Of a stretch of DNA of 64,000 nt, positions 23,973-34,131 are shown in pieces. Origin of the DNA: Kalmusia sp. IMI 367209 (taxonomy: Eukaryota > Ascomycota > Dothideomycetes > Pleosporales > Didymosphaeriaceae); contig JAPEUQ010000005.1 of the NCBI GenBank assembly GCA_027946365.1, positions 2,480,001 through 2,544,000 of the forward strand. The letters run 5' to 3'. Below the pieces are notes generated by a model. It was not told the DNA's origin. It did not search any database and worked only from the letters and a program-made list of their open reading frames with translations. The translations under genes were made by a program, and so were the position numbers. The first letter of the stretch is position 1; the number at the start of each line of letters is the position of its first letter.

Positions 23973-24851
23973 CTAACCCCTATTGACAGCTGTGAAGCCA
24001 GCACCTGCAGCATCCGTCATCTCAGTGTCGCCGTTCTGGCTGTCGCGGTGCTCTGACACGGGTGGATTCGCACTGGAGAGTGCGCGCCGTCGACCAGGAT
24101 ACTCCGAGTCGTTGTCTGCCGGTGGTGGTCGTTGTTCGTCGCTCACGGGATCGAAATAAGCACCGCGCGAGGGCTCTGGAGCGCGCTGGGGTTGCAATGG
24201 TGGCAGTGATTGTAGGGGCGGAAGGATAGTCTGTGCGTTGCCGTTGACGGCATGTGGAGAGGTAGCGGTCGCGCCGATGGTGCTGAAGAAGGGGTTCGAG
24301 CGGCTTGGATCAGGCGTGCTCTGGGCGGAGGACATGGGGTTCATGGCGTTGAGAAGCGGTTGATGATGGGCATTCCCGGGACTCTCATGCTGAGCCGGTG
24401 CGCTACTGCCTAATTGCGAGCCTGCGGGCGGTGTGCCTTTACGATGACTTCGCTTGCTCCTCAGCGGCTTGTCGGTGGGCGTCGGGGGTGGGCTGCTACT
24501 CCGATCCGAATCATCGACATTGAATTCCATCTGTTTTTGGAGTTGCTCGAGGAGGAAGGCGCGCTCTAGGCGCATCTTTTGAATTCCGCGATGTAAGCGC
24601 TTGATGCGCACGCGTGTGCCATCGTTGCTCTCTTCGATATCGGTGATGCGGCGTCGGAGATCAATGCACTTTTTGTAGTATGCCTTCTCCACCGATGGGG
24701 GGAGGTCTATCTGCGAGAAAGCTCGCGCAGCTGCTTCTCGTCAGCAATGCTCTTGTAATGAAGTATGCCTCTGTTCATAACTCTCGGAGGTGTGCGAAAG
24801 CGCGCGTCGTAGAGGAATCACGGGACAGGGATACGCACCGGCTTGAGGCAT
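23973..24851 (-). CDS. INO80 complex subunit F-like protein
   Basis: A 13-base first exon (24839-24851) joins over a 132-bp intron (donor GTGCGT) to exon 23973-24706, giving 248 residues starting MPQADLPPSVEKAYYKKC. The segment up to about residue 65 is a charged coiled coil (IDLRRRITDIEESND ... MRLERAFLLEQLQ) of the kind found in fungal INO80F/TFPT-related subunits of the INO80 chromatin remodeller. The rest is disordered and rich in Pro, Ser and Gln, typical of such subunits. The long frame alone opens with GTG in the middle of the conserved helix, so the tiny first exon is needed; the join keeps the frame and supplies the expected LPPSVE start. Assignment rests on the coiled-coil pattern and is moderately sure. 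Confidence 0.72.
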
Positions 24852-26245
24852 GTCTGGCAATTTGGTGGCAGCGTTAGTAGTGGGTATATAAACTGCGGAT
24901 GTTGGTAGGCGTGCGATAAATGAGAGAGGCTAGAAAGTGATCGTTGAGGTTGGTGCTTTGAAGGCGCGTTTGGGAACTGAAAGTTGCCAAGACTAACGCG
25001 GCGTGGCGGTTTCTCCGCACCCGAACGTGAAGAGCTATTGTTACGTGCCTTTATATCACACATCAACTCGTGTATCTCTATCTTGCATGTTAGCCAGTCA
25101 TTATGGAAAGTGTCTATAACAGCTAGGTGTGCTTCGAAAGTCAACCGGATCTTAGCTCGTCCTCTCAGCTTGTACCTGAAGAGGATGTTACTCTCGATAC
25201 AGTTGCACCTCTTGCATCCGCAATGCTCACCGTAGCTGCCTAAGAGGAGATATCAATTATATCCGTTGCTGTTGCCCAGGAAAGCCTTTAAGGCTCCACA
25301 TACCCAGCTACAAAACACCCCGCCAACACTACAGTTCTCCTCCACCGGAAGGTCCTATACCGTCTCCTTCGCAAACGAAACCAGTAGTAACGTCCATCAA
25401 TGATCCTGCTCATTCGGATCCTCATATACTACATCTACTGTCATTTTCTCTTTCTCCTCCCTCCCTTCCTTTGTAACATTTCGAAATACACATTTTGGCC
25501 CACGCCTCCAAAGTCTCTTTGACCTGAAGAGTAACAGAGGACATGTCTGCCGTGGACAGGAACTCTAGCTGTCAGTTGATTCATTGCTAATTATGGAATG
25601 TGTCTTTGAGTATATACATATACTCACTACTTGTCTTTTGGATACATGGCTTCTTTACAAGCTTCTACTTCGGCATTGTGACTTTGACACAAGTATTGGA
25701 GATAACCTGAGCTCCTATTTCGATTGTAGCATCGAACACATAGGCCGTGATTGCAGGTTCTATAACAAACTCAGATGTCCTTCCTACTTTCATGTAATTT
25801 ATTTTGTGATGAGCTCAATCGTTACCAATTCGAAAGATTGGCAGCGTGTACATTTCATGCTCGAATTCCGTATTATTGGTATGACACGGATGGGGAGATC
25901 TCAGGTAGGGACATATGACAAATCGATTATTGACATACAGAAGAAATAAATTTGTGCGATGTTCATCCTTTCAGTGAGTTGGACTGCCCCAAAACGCACA
26001 CCAGATTGCAAAATCGTGACTTTTGACTTGATACATAAGGTAACTTGTTTTATCTCGATAGAGCGAGTAGGAAAGACTTCAAAGTCTGCTTTATGAGTAG
26101 GCCAGATAACTAGTCAATGAAAGCCCTATTAATATTCTAAAATTGAACACAAATAACAATGTCTCTAGCCAGGAAAGCTTCTGCGGCACCAAAACCTGAC
26201 TAAACGTACAGTGGCCTTAACCCCATCACAATTGCCCCAAACCCT
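24852..26245. other. intergenic, no supported gene
   Basis: It contains the promoter of the INO80F-like gene. A reverse frame at 24818-25144 and a forward frame at 25584-25949 (121 codons, AT-rich) show no family likeness. From about 25.4 kb on the sequence becomes AT-rich. Confidence 0.45.
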
Positions 26246-26689
26246 TCAAAATTCTGCAGTTCTGTAACCATGAATCAATTTGACCTCCACAATGTCCCAC
26301 CATGAATACTCCATGCTCCCACCGCTCACTTTCTTCGCCTCCCTCTCTATATCCTTCTTTGTCTGGTCCGTACAATCCACAAAACCCTCATTCCTCACCG
26401 CTGCTCTCAACTCGTTGTCCATCGTCTGTTGAACCTTATGCGGGCCGCTTGACATATCTCGAAATGAAGAGGTATTGCTTGGCTCGCATTGTACGTAATA
26501 TTTCACGTTGCTACCTCCCTGTTCGATGGTGAAGTACATTTGCTGAGACTCTGCGCCATCCGGGGGAGGTGCCTTCGCTGTATTGGTCACGTAGATCGTG
26601 TGCCTAGGCTTGAAGCGGAAATAAGAGCCAGCGGGGGAGATGGCGGCGCGGCGATGAATGAGAACATCGACGGTGTTTGTCATTGTCAT
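26246..26689 (-). CDS. 147-residue unknown protein
   Basis: A single exon with an ATG at 26689 (a second ATG two codons on). The protein has an N-terminal segment with alternating hydrophobic residues (VDVLIHRR, YFRFKPRHTIYV, MYFTIEQ) suggesting beta strands, and a helical C-terminal half (RAAVRNEGFVDC) ending in a tryptophan-containing strand (SWWDIVEVKLIHGY). No signal peptide or membrane segment is present. I do not recognise the family. It stands in an AT-rich stretch but itself has ordinary composition, which supports a real gene. Confidence 0.55.
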   Translation of the reverse strand: MTMTNTVDVLIHRRAAISPAGSYFRFKPRHTIYVTNTAKAPPPDGAESQQMYFTIEQGGSNVKYYVQCEPSNTSSFRDMSSGPHKVQQTMDNELRAAVRNEGFVDCTDQTKKDIEREAKKVSGGSMEYSWWDIVEVKLIHGYRTAEF

Positions 26690-27732
26690 TTCGATGCTGT
26701 GCTAAGAGTAATATTGGAAGCTCTAGGGTCTTCATTATAAATATGACTGGTCTAGATTGCTATAGTCTCATGTGATTGCTTTGGCAAGTATTGTCGTATG
26801 AAGCGTGATCCTAGGTTTAGCAAGAGATCATCAGCAAGCCTTGTTTCAGTACACCGAAATGAAATATCTCGCTTCGAATACCCTGCCGATTACCATGGGC
26901 GATTATAATGCAGTAATTCCACGAATCGTCCGGGCGCATATCATGTGACAGCTTACCCTATGGTTTACGACTCATGTACTAATTAGCGTAGGTAGAATAA
27001 CTATAGGGTTACTGCACGAATACTCCTCCATATGAGATGCTGTGAATATAAAATCTAATCAGAACATCAACCGAAATGGTGAGCATAAGTGTTTTCGTAT
27101 AATCAAACTGCTATTTAATCTAGCGCATATCACAGGCATACAAAAGTCAACCCAAGAAGACCTTCCCTAGCCTATTAGCAGCTTATTTATTGATAGCACC
27201 TGAAAAGTCCTCACTATTATCTGGGCTAAAGAGACTCTTTCATAGAAAATTGATTAGTAGGCCTTTGAAATATACGTATTCAAGAAAGAATTTGGATTCG
27301 AACTACTGTTCAGAGATTCACAGAGCGTAAGAGCGTGTGAACGCGTGAGGTAAGCCTACACTCTATAACTCCGTAAACATAACCCTCCACGATTCTGAGA
27401 AGTCTTGATGATTATTGCTATCTTCACTCTGATCAACCAAAAAACAAAATAGCAATCACACCCTTTGACGTGCTACCTTTGAATCGCCTGGTAACCTAAG
27501 TCTTGTTTTATGCTCGTAAAGTATGAGGATGAGGGAATGGAGGCACATTGTACATTGAGAGACCCGGGATGTATGCTACACTAAGTTATCAATTCTACAT
27601 TTATGTGGCATGGCTGTGTTAGGCAAACCCCTACTTCTTACCACTAAGTCCCCCCTCCCTTTCCTGCTCAGCAACAGTCTTTGTACTGGGCCTCCCATTG
27701 ACATCATACACCCACACCTTCCTCTCTTCATT
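26690..27732. other. AT-rich intergenic, no supported gene
   Basis: Stop codons are frequent in all frames and no motif was seen. Composition is AT-rich compared with the coding blocks. Confidence 0.5.
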
Positions 27733-28193
27733 TCACATCGCTGTAGGCTGCAATCCCGATTCATGAGTCCTCTTCGGCTCCATCATCACCCCAAATACCT
27801 CAAACCACACGTTGTCCCCTTGCTTAGTCCTCAAGCCCCCCATCTCCGTCAATGCACTCTCATTATCAAACTTCCTGCTCCCTCTCATCTCAGCCGTGTC
27901 TATGAGGTTTTGTACTCGCTTGTCCAGTTTGTGTGCAGCCGCTGCGCGGTCGTTATCGAAAAACACGATATTGATCATGATGTGAGGGTCTAGGCCCCAT
28001 TAGAGCTTGATGAGAATGGCTCGAAGAAAGTGCTTGTATTATGCTCGATGGCTGTGGTGTGGTAGTTGTAGAGTGCAGGTTTCTTTGAGATGACTGAGAG
28101 GATAGAGGATGTCCATACTTCCGTACCTGAGTAAATGGGTGTACTATCTTTCAAGGTCTCGGGTTTGACGGCGAGGTAGATGCTTTTAGGCAT
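27733..28193 (-). pseudogene. 153-residue unknown protein interrupted by a one-base frame break
   Basis: The ATG at 28193 opens a frame (MPKSIYLAVKPETLKD...) that stops at 27990. A second frame then runs to 27733 (MINIVFFDNDRAAAAHK...). If the C4 run at 27995-27998 (G4 on the coding strand) had one more base, the two would join as ...SNGGLDPHIMINIVF... into a single 153-residue product with no stop. No intron fits the gap. The size and general layout resemble the 147-residue gene 1 kb to the left, but I cannot show homology. Function is unknown. It may be an intact gene with a consensus error or a true pseudogene. Confidence 0.5.
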
Positions 28194-28497
28194 GGTAGTT
28201 TCGAGGTGGATGGTAAAAGAAGCGTTGGTCCAACTTCTTCAACTTAGTAGAACGAAAAGGAGTTTGAAAGTGTCAACTCCTTTGTATCGGTCCTCTATTT
28301 GCTTTAGACATAGTGTTTTTGCTACTGTTCGTCGATTATTTGCGAATCCCTGAATCTTGTAGAATTACACATGGCTAGCTACAGCAGCGGAGACGATCCA
28401 CCATGGCCTTTGCTTTTGAATGAGCAGACGCTACATTCTTGCTAAGATTTCCCGGTGCTACAATAGCCTGTAGTATTTATGTAATAGATGGGGAAAC

Positions 28498-29900
28498 TCA
28501 AGCGCCAGCGGCAAAGAAGCTTAAGAAACTTCCGGCTGTCAATCCGGCAACCAGACATAAGGACATGAATCCGCCGGCGGCTTCGCGCTCTTCCGCATCA
28601 ACCCATTCAACAAATCCCATCATGCAGTTGCTACCAATATACCCGTTGGAAATGCCAAAGAAAAGCTGTACAATGAACAAGTAGAAAAAGTCCGAGCCAA
28701 TGGTAGCACCTTTGCCACCGATATTGCACAATAGATAGAGGGGTATGAAGGCCAGGCGGGACACGGCCATTATAAACAGCAAGCGGGGACGGCCAGTCAA
28801 CGTCAGACCTGGGACTCCGGGGAGAACGCGACCAATGAGATCTCCAATATTCCAGAAGAGAAACCCTAGCGGGATGAAGACTGCAGGCTGAAAGATACGG
28901 GGTGCTGTCATAGGATCACGGACACTCAAGATCTTTTGGGTGAAGACGGGATAGAACATGGTAATGGCGAAAGCGAGGAAGACCGCACCGGCAAGCCAGT
29001 ATAGCTTTTGGAGGAGCCTCAGCAGAGGGATCGACTTGCGTGCGGTGATGGTATATCCAGCGTCCGTCTCGTCACCGTTTAGCGATTGTCTCAACTGCTC
29101 GCGAGAACCAGGCTTAGACAAAAGGTAAATGAAGGCGACCAATGTAATGGCAGAAATGACGGTAGCTGTGAGGAAATAGACGAAGGCCGATTTACTAGAC
29201 TCCTGAGGCGCACCTTCCTGGGTCTCCTTCGCAGGAATCGATATCACTGACACGATCTGGGCTATGCAAGGCAAGACTCCGGCGATACCCTGACCGGTCA
29301 TGATACCCTGAGTGTACTCCTCTCTCCCAAAGCTTGCCACATAGGCGAATACTCCGTTTTGACATAAAGCAGTGGCCAGGCTGGCGCTAAATACCACAAA
29401 CATGAGGAAGACAAAGTATACGCCGGCCGAAACCCCTAAGAAGGCTCGAGTCGATATCGCCAATAGCGTGAAGAGAAAGATGTTGAGGATTAGGGACGAT
29501 GTTATGCGTTTTGGGTAGGAAGCGTTCGCTTGCAGCTTGGTCAGGACAATCATGGAGCCCAAGTTGCCCGCGGTCGATACGGCCAGCTCGGTAGACTGGA
29601 AGTTGCGGAGGAGTCTCTCGTCGGATTCGAAGCGTCGCTGGAAGTATGGAGCTGCTGCGAGAAACATGTTCCTGAAATTTGTTAGAAGATGGACACATCA
29701 TTAGCATGTGGACTCGAGTCGTACCATGCCCATAGCATAGCAACTCCAAGTAATAGGAAAACGTAGTAGTCGACCCGCGAATACTCGCGCTGCTCTTCAT
29801 GTGATATTTGCTCGCCATCGGGATGCTCCGATCCTCCTTCAAGAGGCGCATAAGAAGTCTCGGGGTCTTTCCTATGGAAAATACGCTGTATCAGACCCAT
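28498..29900 (-). CDS. equilibrative nucleoside transporter (ENT/SLC29 family)
   Basis: Exons 29725-29900 and 28498-29671 (53-bp intron) give 449 residues. The N-terminal 40 residues are cytosolic and acidic, then comes the first membrane helix (YYVFLLLGVAMLWAWNMFL), where the intron splits the conserved WN. About eleven hydrophobic helices follow, with a hydrophilic central loop (SKPGSREQLRQSLNGDETD) as in ENT proteins. C-terminal motifs include FLFWNIGDLIGR, which is characteristic, and a GYIGSNCMM helix. Yeast Fun26 is the closest known fungal type, moving nucleosides across the vacuolar membrane; location here is inferred. Length is normal for the family. Confidence 0.88.
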
Positions 29901-30257
29901 GATGAGTGAGGCGGGACTTGAACTGTATCCGCGCGGATCGGTGTCGTAGATAGAGGAAGCGCGGGCGTGTTGAACGAGGAAGTAGGATTCGAATGCACGT
30001 TAAGTAGACAGGCATGGTCTAGGTCACCTGCCAACGCGACATTTGAATGAGCTGTGAAGAATGTCCAGATGACTAGCATGTTCCTAGGTGGACACCCGCC
30101 CAGATGACAGCGGGTCGGGAGTCCGGAGTGGCTTATGAATGTGGCGGTGCACGTGGGGGGCTTGGCTCTATTATTTCCCCACGCTCCAAACAATCCTACC
30201 CTCTTCCACACCGCTGAACCCACCACCCTGTTGAGCCTTGTGCTTCTTTCAGGCATC
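29901..30257. promoter_or_regulatory. divergent promoter between the ENT transporter and IWR1
   Basis: The two genes are transcribed away from each other with 357 bp between start codons. The region must carry both core promoters. Open frames reading through it lack support. Confidence 0.55.
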
Positions 30258-31298
30258 ATGGCTCCACAACCGCCGCAGACGCTCTCTGTCAAACGCAAGC
30301 GTAACGATCCTCCTGTTCAACATCTCATCGTCGACGCCGAGCATACTGTCAAGCGCCAGAAAAGCGAGACCTTTGAGAAGAACGAGACGAGATTTACCTG
30401 GCGCTTACTCGAGAAGCCCGGCGCAGATGTTCCTCTAGCTCCTCCTACACCCGCGCAACAGAATCGACGGTTCCACATTGCGTTATCGGCAGGTCAACGC
30501 GTGCTAATCGAAACACCACACCCGGTCAATGGTGCACAGGTAGCCGCCAGCGAGACGCAGAACGTGTCGAGCACAATAAAAACGAAGGAGCCCGAGGTAG
30601 CAAAAGACCTCGCACCAGCTGCGCCGGCTACGCCCCCGCGCAAGCGTCCAGGGGCAGCTTCAGCCGTCCGCCCACGGCCGGCCGCTACAGCCAAGAAAGA
30701 CGTCGGTCCGAAGCCAGATGAGCAAGTCCAGCAGTTCGAACAATTTTCTAAGGAGGTCGAACGGGAAGATTTGGGAATAAATAAGCCACCATCATCTCCG
30801 CTCAAGTACCTACCCAAAGGCCCTGTTAAGCGCTTTAAGGACCGCTTCCCACAACAAGCCGCTAAGCTTGCCGTTCAAGATCCCGATGCTATGGATGTGG
30901 ATGATTACGTATATGATACTTATGTACGTGAGGAAATCATGCGTGATGCAAACGGTAAGGTTCCCAAGAGTACAGGCACAGTTGGTATCATCGTCCTGAA
31001 AGAGGAGGATGAGGAGTGGTGGAATGGGGACGATGACAGCGATAGGGAATATGCCACTGACGAGGAGGATGAAAATGCTGAGGACTACTACGCCAACGAC
31101 TACCCCGAAGATGAATTGAGCTCCGATGATGAGTTTAATCGAGACCCATACCAGAGCAGATACCGCCACGGCTCAGATGACGAGGAATTCGACCTCAACG
31201 ATGATGAAGGGACATTTAGTGGTGACGAGGACGATGAACATTTTCGGCGTATGATCGGTCCAGGACAAGCAGGGCTTTTGAAGCGTCTTGGACATTAA
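30258..31298 (+). CDS. IWR1: Iwr1, RNA polymerase II nuclear import factor
   Basis: A single exon of 346 residues from the ATG at 30258 (the upstream in-frame extension is leader). The N-terminal SVKRKRNDPP is a basic segment that would suit a bipartite nuclear signal together with VKRQKS. The C-terminal third carries the Iwr1 signature: DDYVYDTYVREE, then VGIIVLKEEDEEWW, then DEEDENAEDYYANDYPEDE, followed by acidic stretches. Iwr1 binds the active-site cleft of assembled RNA polymerase II and guides it into the nucleus via importin alpha. The middle part is disordered and rich in Ala and Pro. Confidence 0.92.
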   Translation: MAPQPPQTLSVKRKRNDPPVQHLIVDAEHTVKRQKSETFEKNETRFTWRLLEKPGADVPLAPPTPAQQNRRFHIALSAGQRVLIETPHPVNGAQVAASETQNVSSTIKTKEPEVAKDLAPAAPATPPRKRPGAASAVRPRPAATAKKDVGPKPDEQVQQFEQFSKEVEREDLGINKPPSSPLKYLPKGPVKRFKDRFPQQAAKLAVQDPDAMDVDDYVYDTYVREEIMRDANGKVPKSTGTVGIIVLKEEDEEWWNGDDDSDREYATDEEDENAEDYYANDYPEDELSSDDEFNRDPYQSRYRHGSDDEEFDLNDDEGTFSGDEDDEHFRRMIGPGQAGLLKRLGH

Positions 31299-31732
31299 GC
31301 GACGGAATGTTAACGCTTCATGTTAGAGACGTGTACATACTTGGAGATACCCCCTTAGATCTGCGAATTAGAAGAACGCTTTGATGAAAGTCATTAGCCC
31401 ACATAGGTGCCTGCAGTGCCTCATAGCGTCACATTCGAAGGCTAAGGCCGTTGTAGGTCTTGTGATTCTGCGCGAACAGCTTCTATTAAAGCTCGTATAC
31501 CCGGAGAAGAACTCATAAATCAAAATAGAACCAATGAGACTCAACCATGCTTCATGAGTATGCGACCAACAAGCACCTATAGTAAACATCCGTCCTTCTC
31601 TTCGTGTATTGAACGCAATTTCTGCAGCCGTGAGTCATAGACCCATCTCTATGCACTGCTTCTTGCTCTCCTCAGTATTCATCTGCACCTTTCCCTTCAC
31701 TTCGTCTTCCTGCATAACTATCCAACGCCACT
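31299..31732. other. convergent intergenic region
   Basis: It separates the 3' ends of IWR1 and the glycosidase-like gene. No coding region is supported. Confidence 0.6.
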
Positions 31733-33870
31733 CTAATTCCCCAACAGTACGCCTTCTAGTCCTTCACTTCTGAACTTCACAATCAACGCACCAAGCATAC
31801 TTCCCGGCCAACTAAACCACGCCTTACTACTACACTCCCCACTCTCCGGATCTACCGCCTCACTGAACGTCCCATCCCACTGCATCGCTGCACTTACCTT
31901 CCTCCAGGCCTCCCTCATCTCGCCCTCCTGCTTCCGCAACGCTGCATACGCCAGCTCCTGGTAATATCCTAGCACCCACGCGCCCGGCGAGTGCACGCTG
32001 CCTAGCCCTGGGTATCGCCCTTCATTGCAGAACCCCTGATTGTTTGCCGGTGAGAGCCCAAAGGCCATCGTATTGTGCCATGTCAGCCGTTCGGTGGCGG
32101 TGAGGAGGAAGGACCAGTGATGGCAAAAGAGGGTGGGGATATCGTTTGCATCGTGGTAGAAAGTGTGGGAGCCCTTGCCGTCGGTTAAATAGGCGAAGAC
32201 TTCGAGGCCGGAGTCAGGATGTCTAACTGTGAAGGAATGTAATGTGCTGGTCCGCAGGGAACCCGACAGTTTATCTAGTCTCTGCGCAGAGAAATTTGAC
32301 GGGGAATAGATGTGAGTGTAGAGGTCGCGGAGGCGGGTTAGCGTGCGCCAGAGGAGGACGTGGCTTGAGAAATGGTAGGGGTAGATCACTGCGTCATCTC
32401 CGGGTGTTTCGTCGGTGGGCCATAAACTAGTACCTTCGTCGCGTTTTGATTCTAGCAGGTCGAGGAGCTGGGGGACGACGTCTAGGTCTAGGATGTTGCG
32501 GACAAAGTCGGTGTCTGAGGAGAAATAATCGAGATAATCGCAAAGTTCGAGGAGAGGATAGCATTGCTGATCAAGTTGAAAGATGGCGTGGTCTTTGGGT
32601 TTGCCTGTGACGAGGTAGGAACGGTGCCAATAGCCATGTGGCCGTTGCGCTGTCTTGAAGACCCAGCCTAAGTGCCCTTTCGCTACGGCGTGGATGCGTG
32701 AGGTGTATTTGGAGTCGAATGGTGCGTTGAAAAGGATTGATGAATACTTGTGTGTTTCAAAGAGGAGACGGATCTGCCAGTAGTTGTCTCTATTCCATCC
32801 AAGCGGTAGAGCGACGTGATCAGTAATGATACATACTACCTCGTCGGATATGGGAATGGTGCAATTGGCAAGAATGTAGTCCACATTTCGGCGGAGTATG
32901 TATGTTGTTAGGGTGTTCTCTTGTTTCCATGGTGATGTCTCGTTGCTTTCATGCACATGAAAATCATCTCCTAGATCTGAGAGCTTCGGGCCTTCTACCC
33001 CTGGTGATAGTCGAAACCTTGCTCGTATTGTAGACGAAGCACCGGCCTGGATCTCAACATCTCCCGGTATTCTTATATTGAGCGGACCATCTTTCACTTC
33101 CTGGAAGCTCAGTCCGGAGACGTCGTTCGGCGTCTCATTGACCTCTGATAAGAAAGCTAATTGAGCACCAAGAGCTGAGTTGGAAACTTTCACAATACAA
33201 TTTTCGCTAGGCTGAAGTACATTGTGAGACATAGGAAGTGGGATTGGCCCACCTTCCGTCAACTGGCCGTATGATGCGCGATTGAGGCTGACGCACAGAT
33301 TGTTTTCGTATTTCAAAGTCGCTGAAGTGGAGCGATTGTTTTGCACGGTGGCAGTCTGGAGTATGTCACCGCTCTGTAGCACCAGTACATCGAGCAAGAC
33401 ATCAAGATCTCTATCGATGCTGAAAGCGAAGGTAACACCATTCGCTTTCCGTATATTGATGGAGACATTGGTTGTGTTCGTTTCAAAGTCGAGCCCAAAC
33501 CCCGGCCTGTTTTCTTCTATGAGTTGTAGCATACGTTTTCTGTAGCTACGAACGTATGTCGGATCGTAGAACTTGGTACCATCAAATTGCTCGAAAGGAA
33601 CAGCAACGACTATACCATGCTCAGGATGGAAAGTGCTGGCTTGCAGAATCTACTGCCATTCTTAGCGATATTAGGACGTGCAATAGTGGGTGTTTGTACT
33701 CTTCCATAGGCATCAAGCGAGAGTGAGATGCCATTCTGCCCAATGTCCACTGTTTTGTTGGGCTTTCGTCTTCGCAAGTCGAAGGCAAGAGGTTGCGAAT
33801 AATCGCGGACGGCGCCGTTGCCGTTGCCATTGCCAGCTTGAGACTTAGTATCGGGCATCATGCCTCCCAT
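31733..33870 (-). CDS. six-hairpin glycosidase-like protein
   Basis: Exons 33700-33870 and 31733-33649 join over a 50-bp intron (donor GTACAA, acceptor CAGTAG) into about 695 residues. The join yields the smooth SLDAYGR-ILQASTFHPEHGIVVAVPFEQ. The first half is beta-rich, like the N-terminal sandwich of (alpha/alpha)6-barrel glycosidases. The second half has hallmarks of a six-hairpin catalytic domain: RPHGYWHRSYLVTGKP, FQLDQQCYPLLELCDYL, SLWPTDETPGDDAV and YHFSSHVLLWRTLTRL, with acidic residues available as catalysts. No signal peptide is seen, so it may act inside the cell. I cannot assign a GH family with confidence. The start is uncertain: in-frame ATGs lie at 33858, 33870, 33984 and 34095. 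The last leaves only 36 bp to the divergent regulator, so 33870 is preferred. Confidence 0.75.
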
Positions 33871-34131
33871 CGCGTTGCCTCTTTCGTTCAACCCCCGATG
33901 GGGCGCAGACCTCAATATGAAGCCCGGTGCGTGGGCCTGCAACCCCCTCGTGTCGAGGGTCGTAACCTCCACGTGATCTCGCATTATACGCTCGAAGCCG
34001 GGTACCGCATCCGTAGCGCTAACCCTACATGTTTGTCGCAGCTTTCGGGCTCGTAACAGTCCCCACAGTCCATTGCCATTCACACCCCACGTCATGCCAA
34101 CTAGCGGGAGACGCTCCCGGCTATCCTCAGA
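33871..34131. promoter_or_regulatory. shared promoter of glycosidase-like gene and Zn2Cys6 regulator
   Basis: About 260 bp separate the two divergent start codons. Palindromic CGG-type sites expected for Zn2Cys6 factors may be present (CGG triplets occur), but I could not define a convincing operator by eye. Confidence 0.5.

Noticed and set aside
25584..25949. Forward 121-codon frame in an AT-rich stretch
   Set aside because: Rich in codons expected from AT-biased random sequence, no domain and no supporting splice signals.
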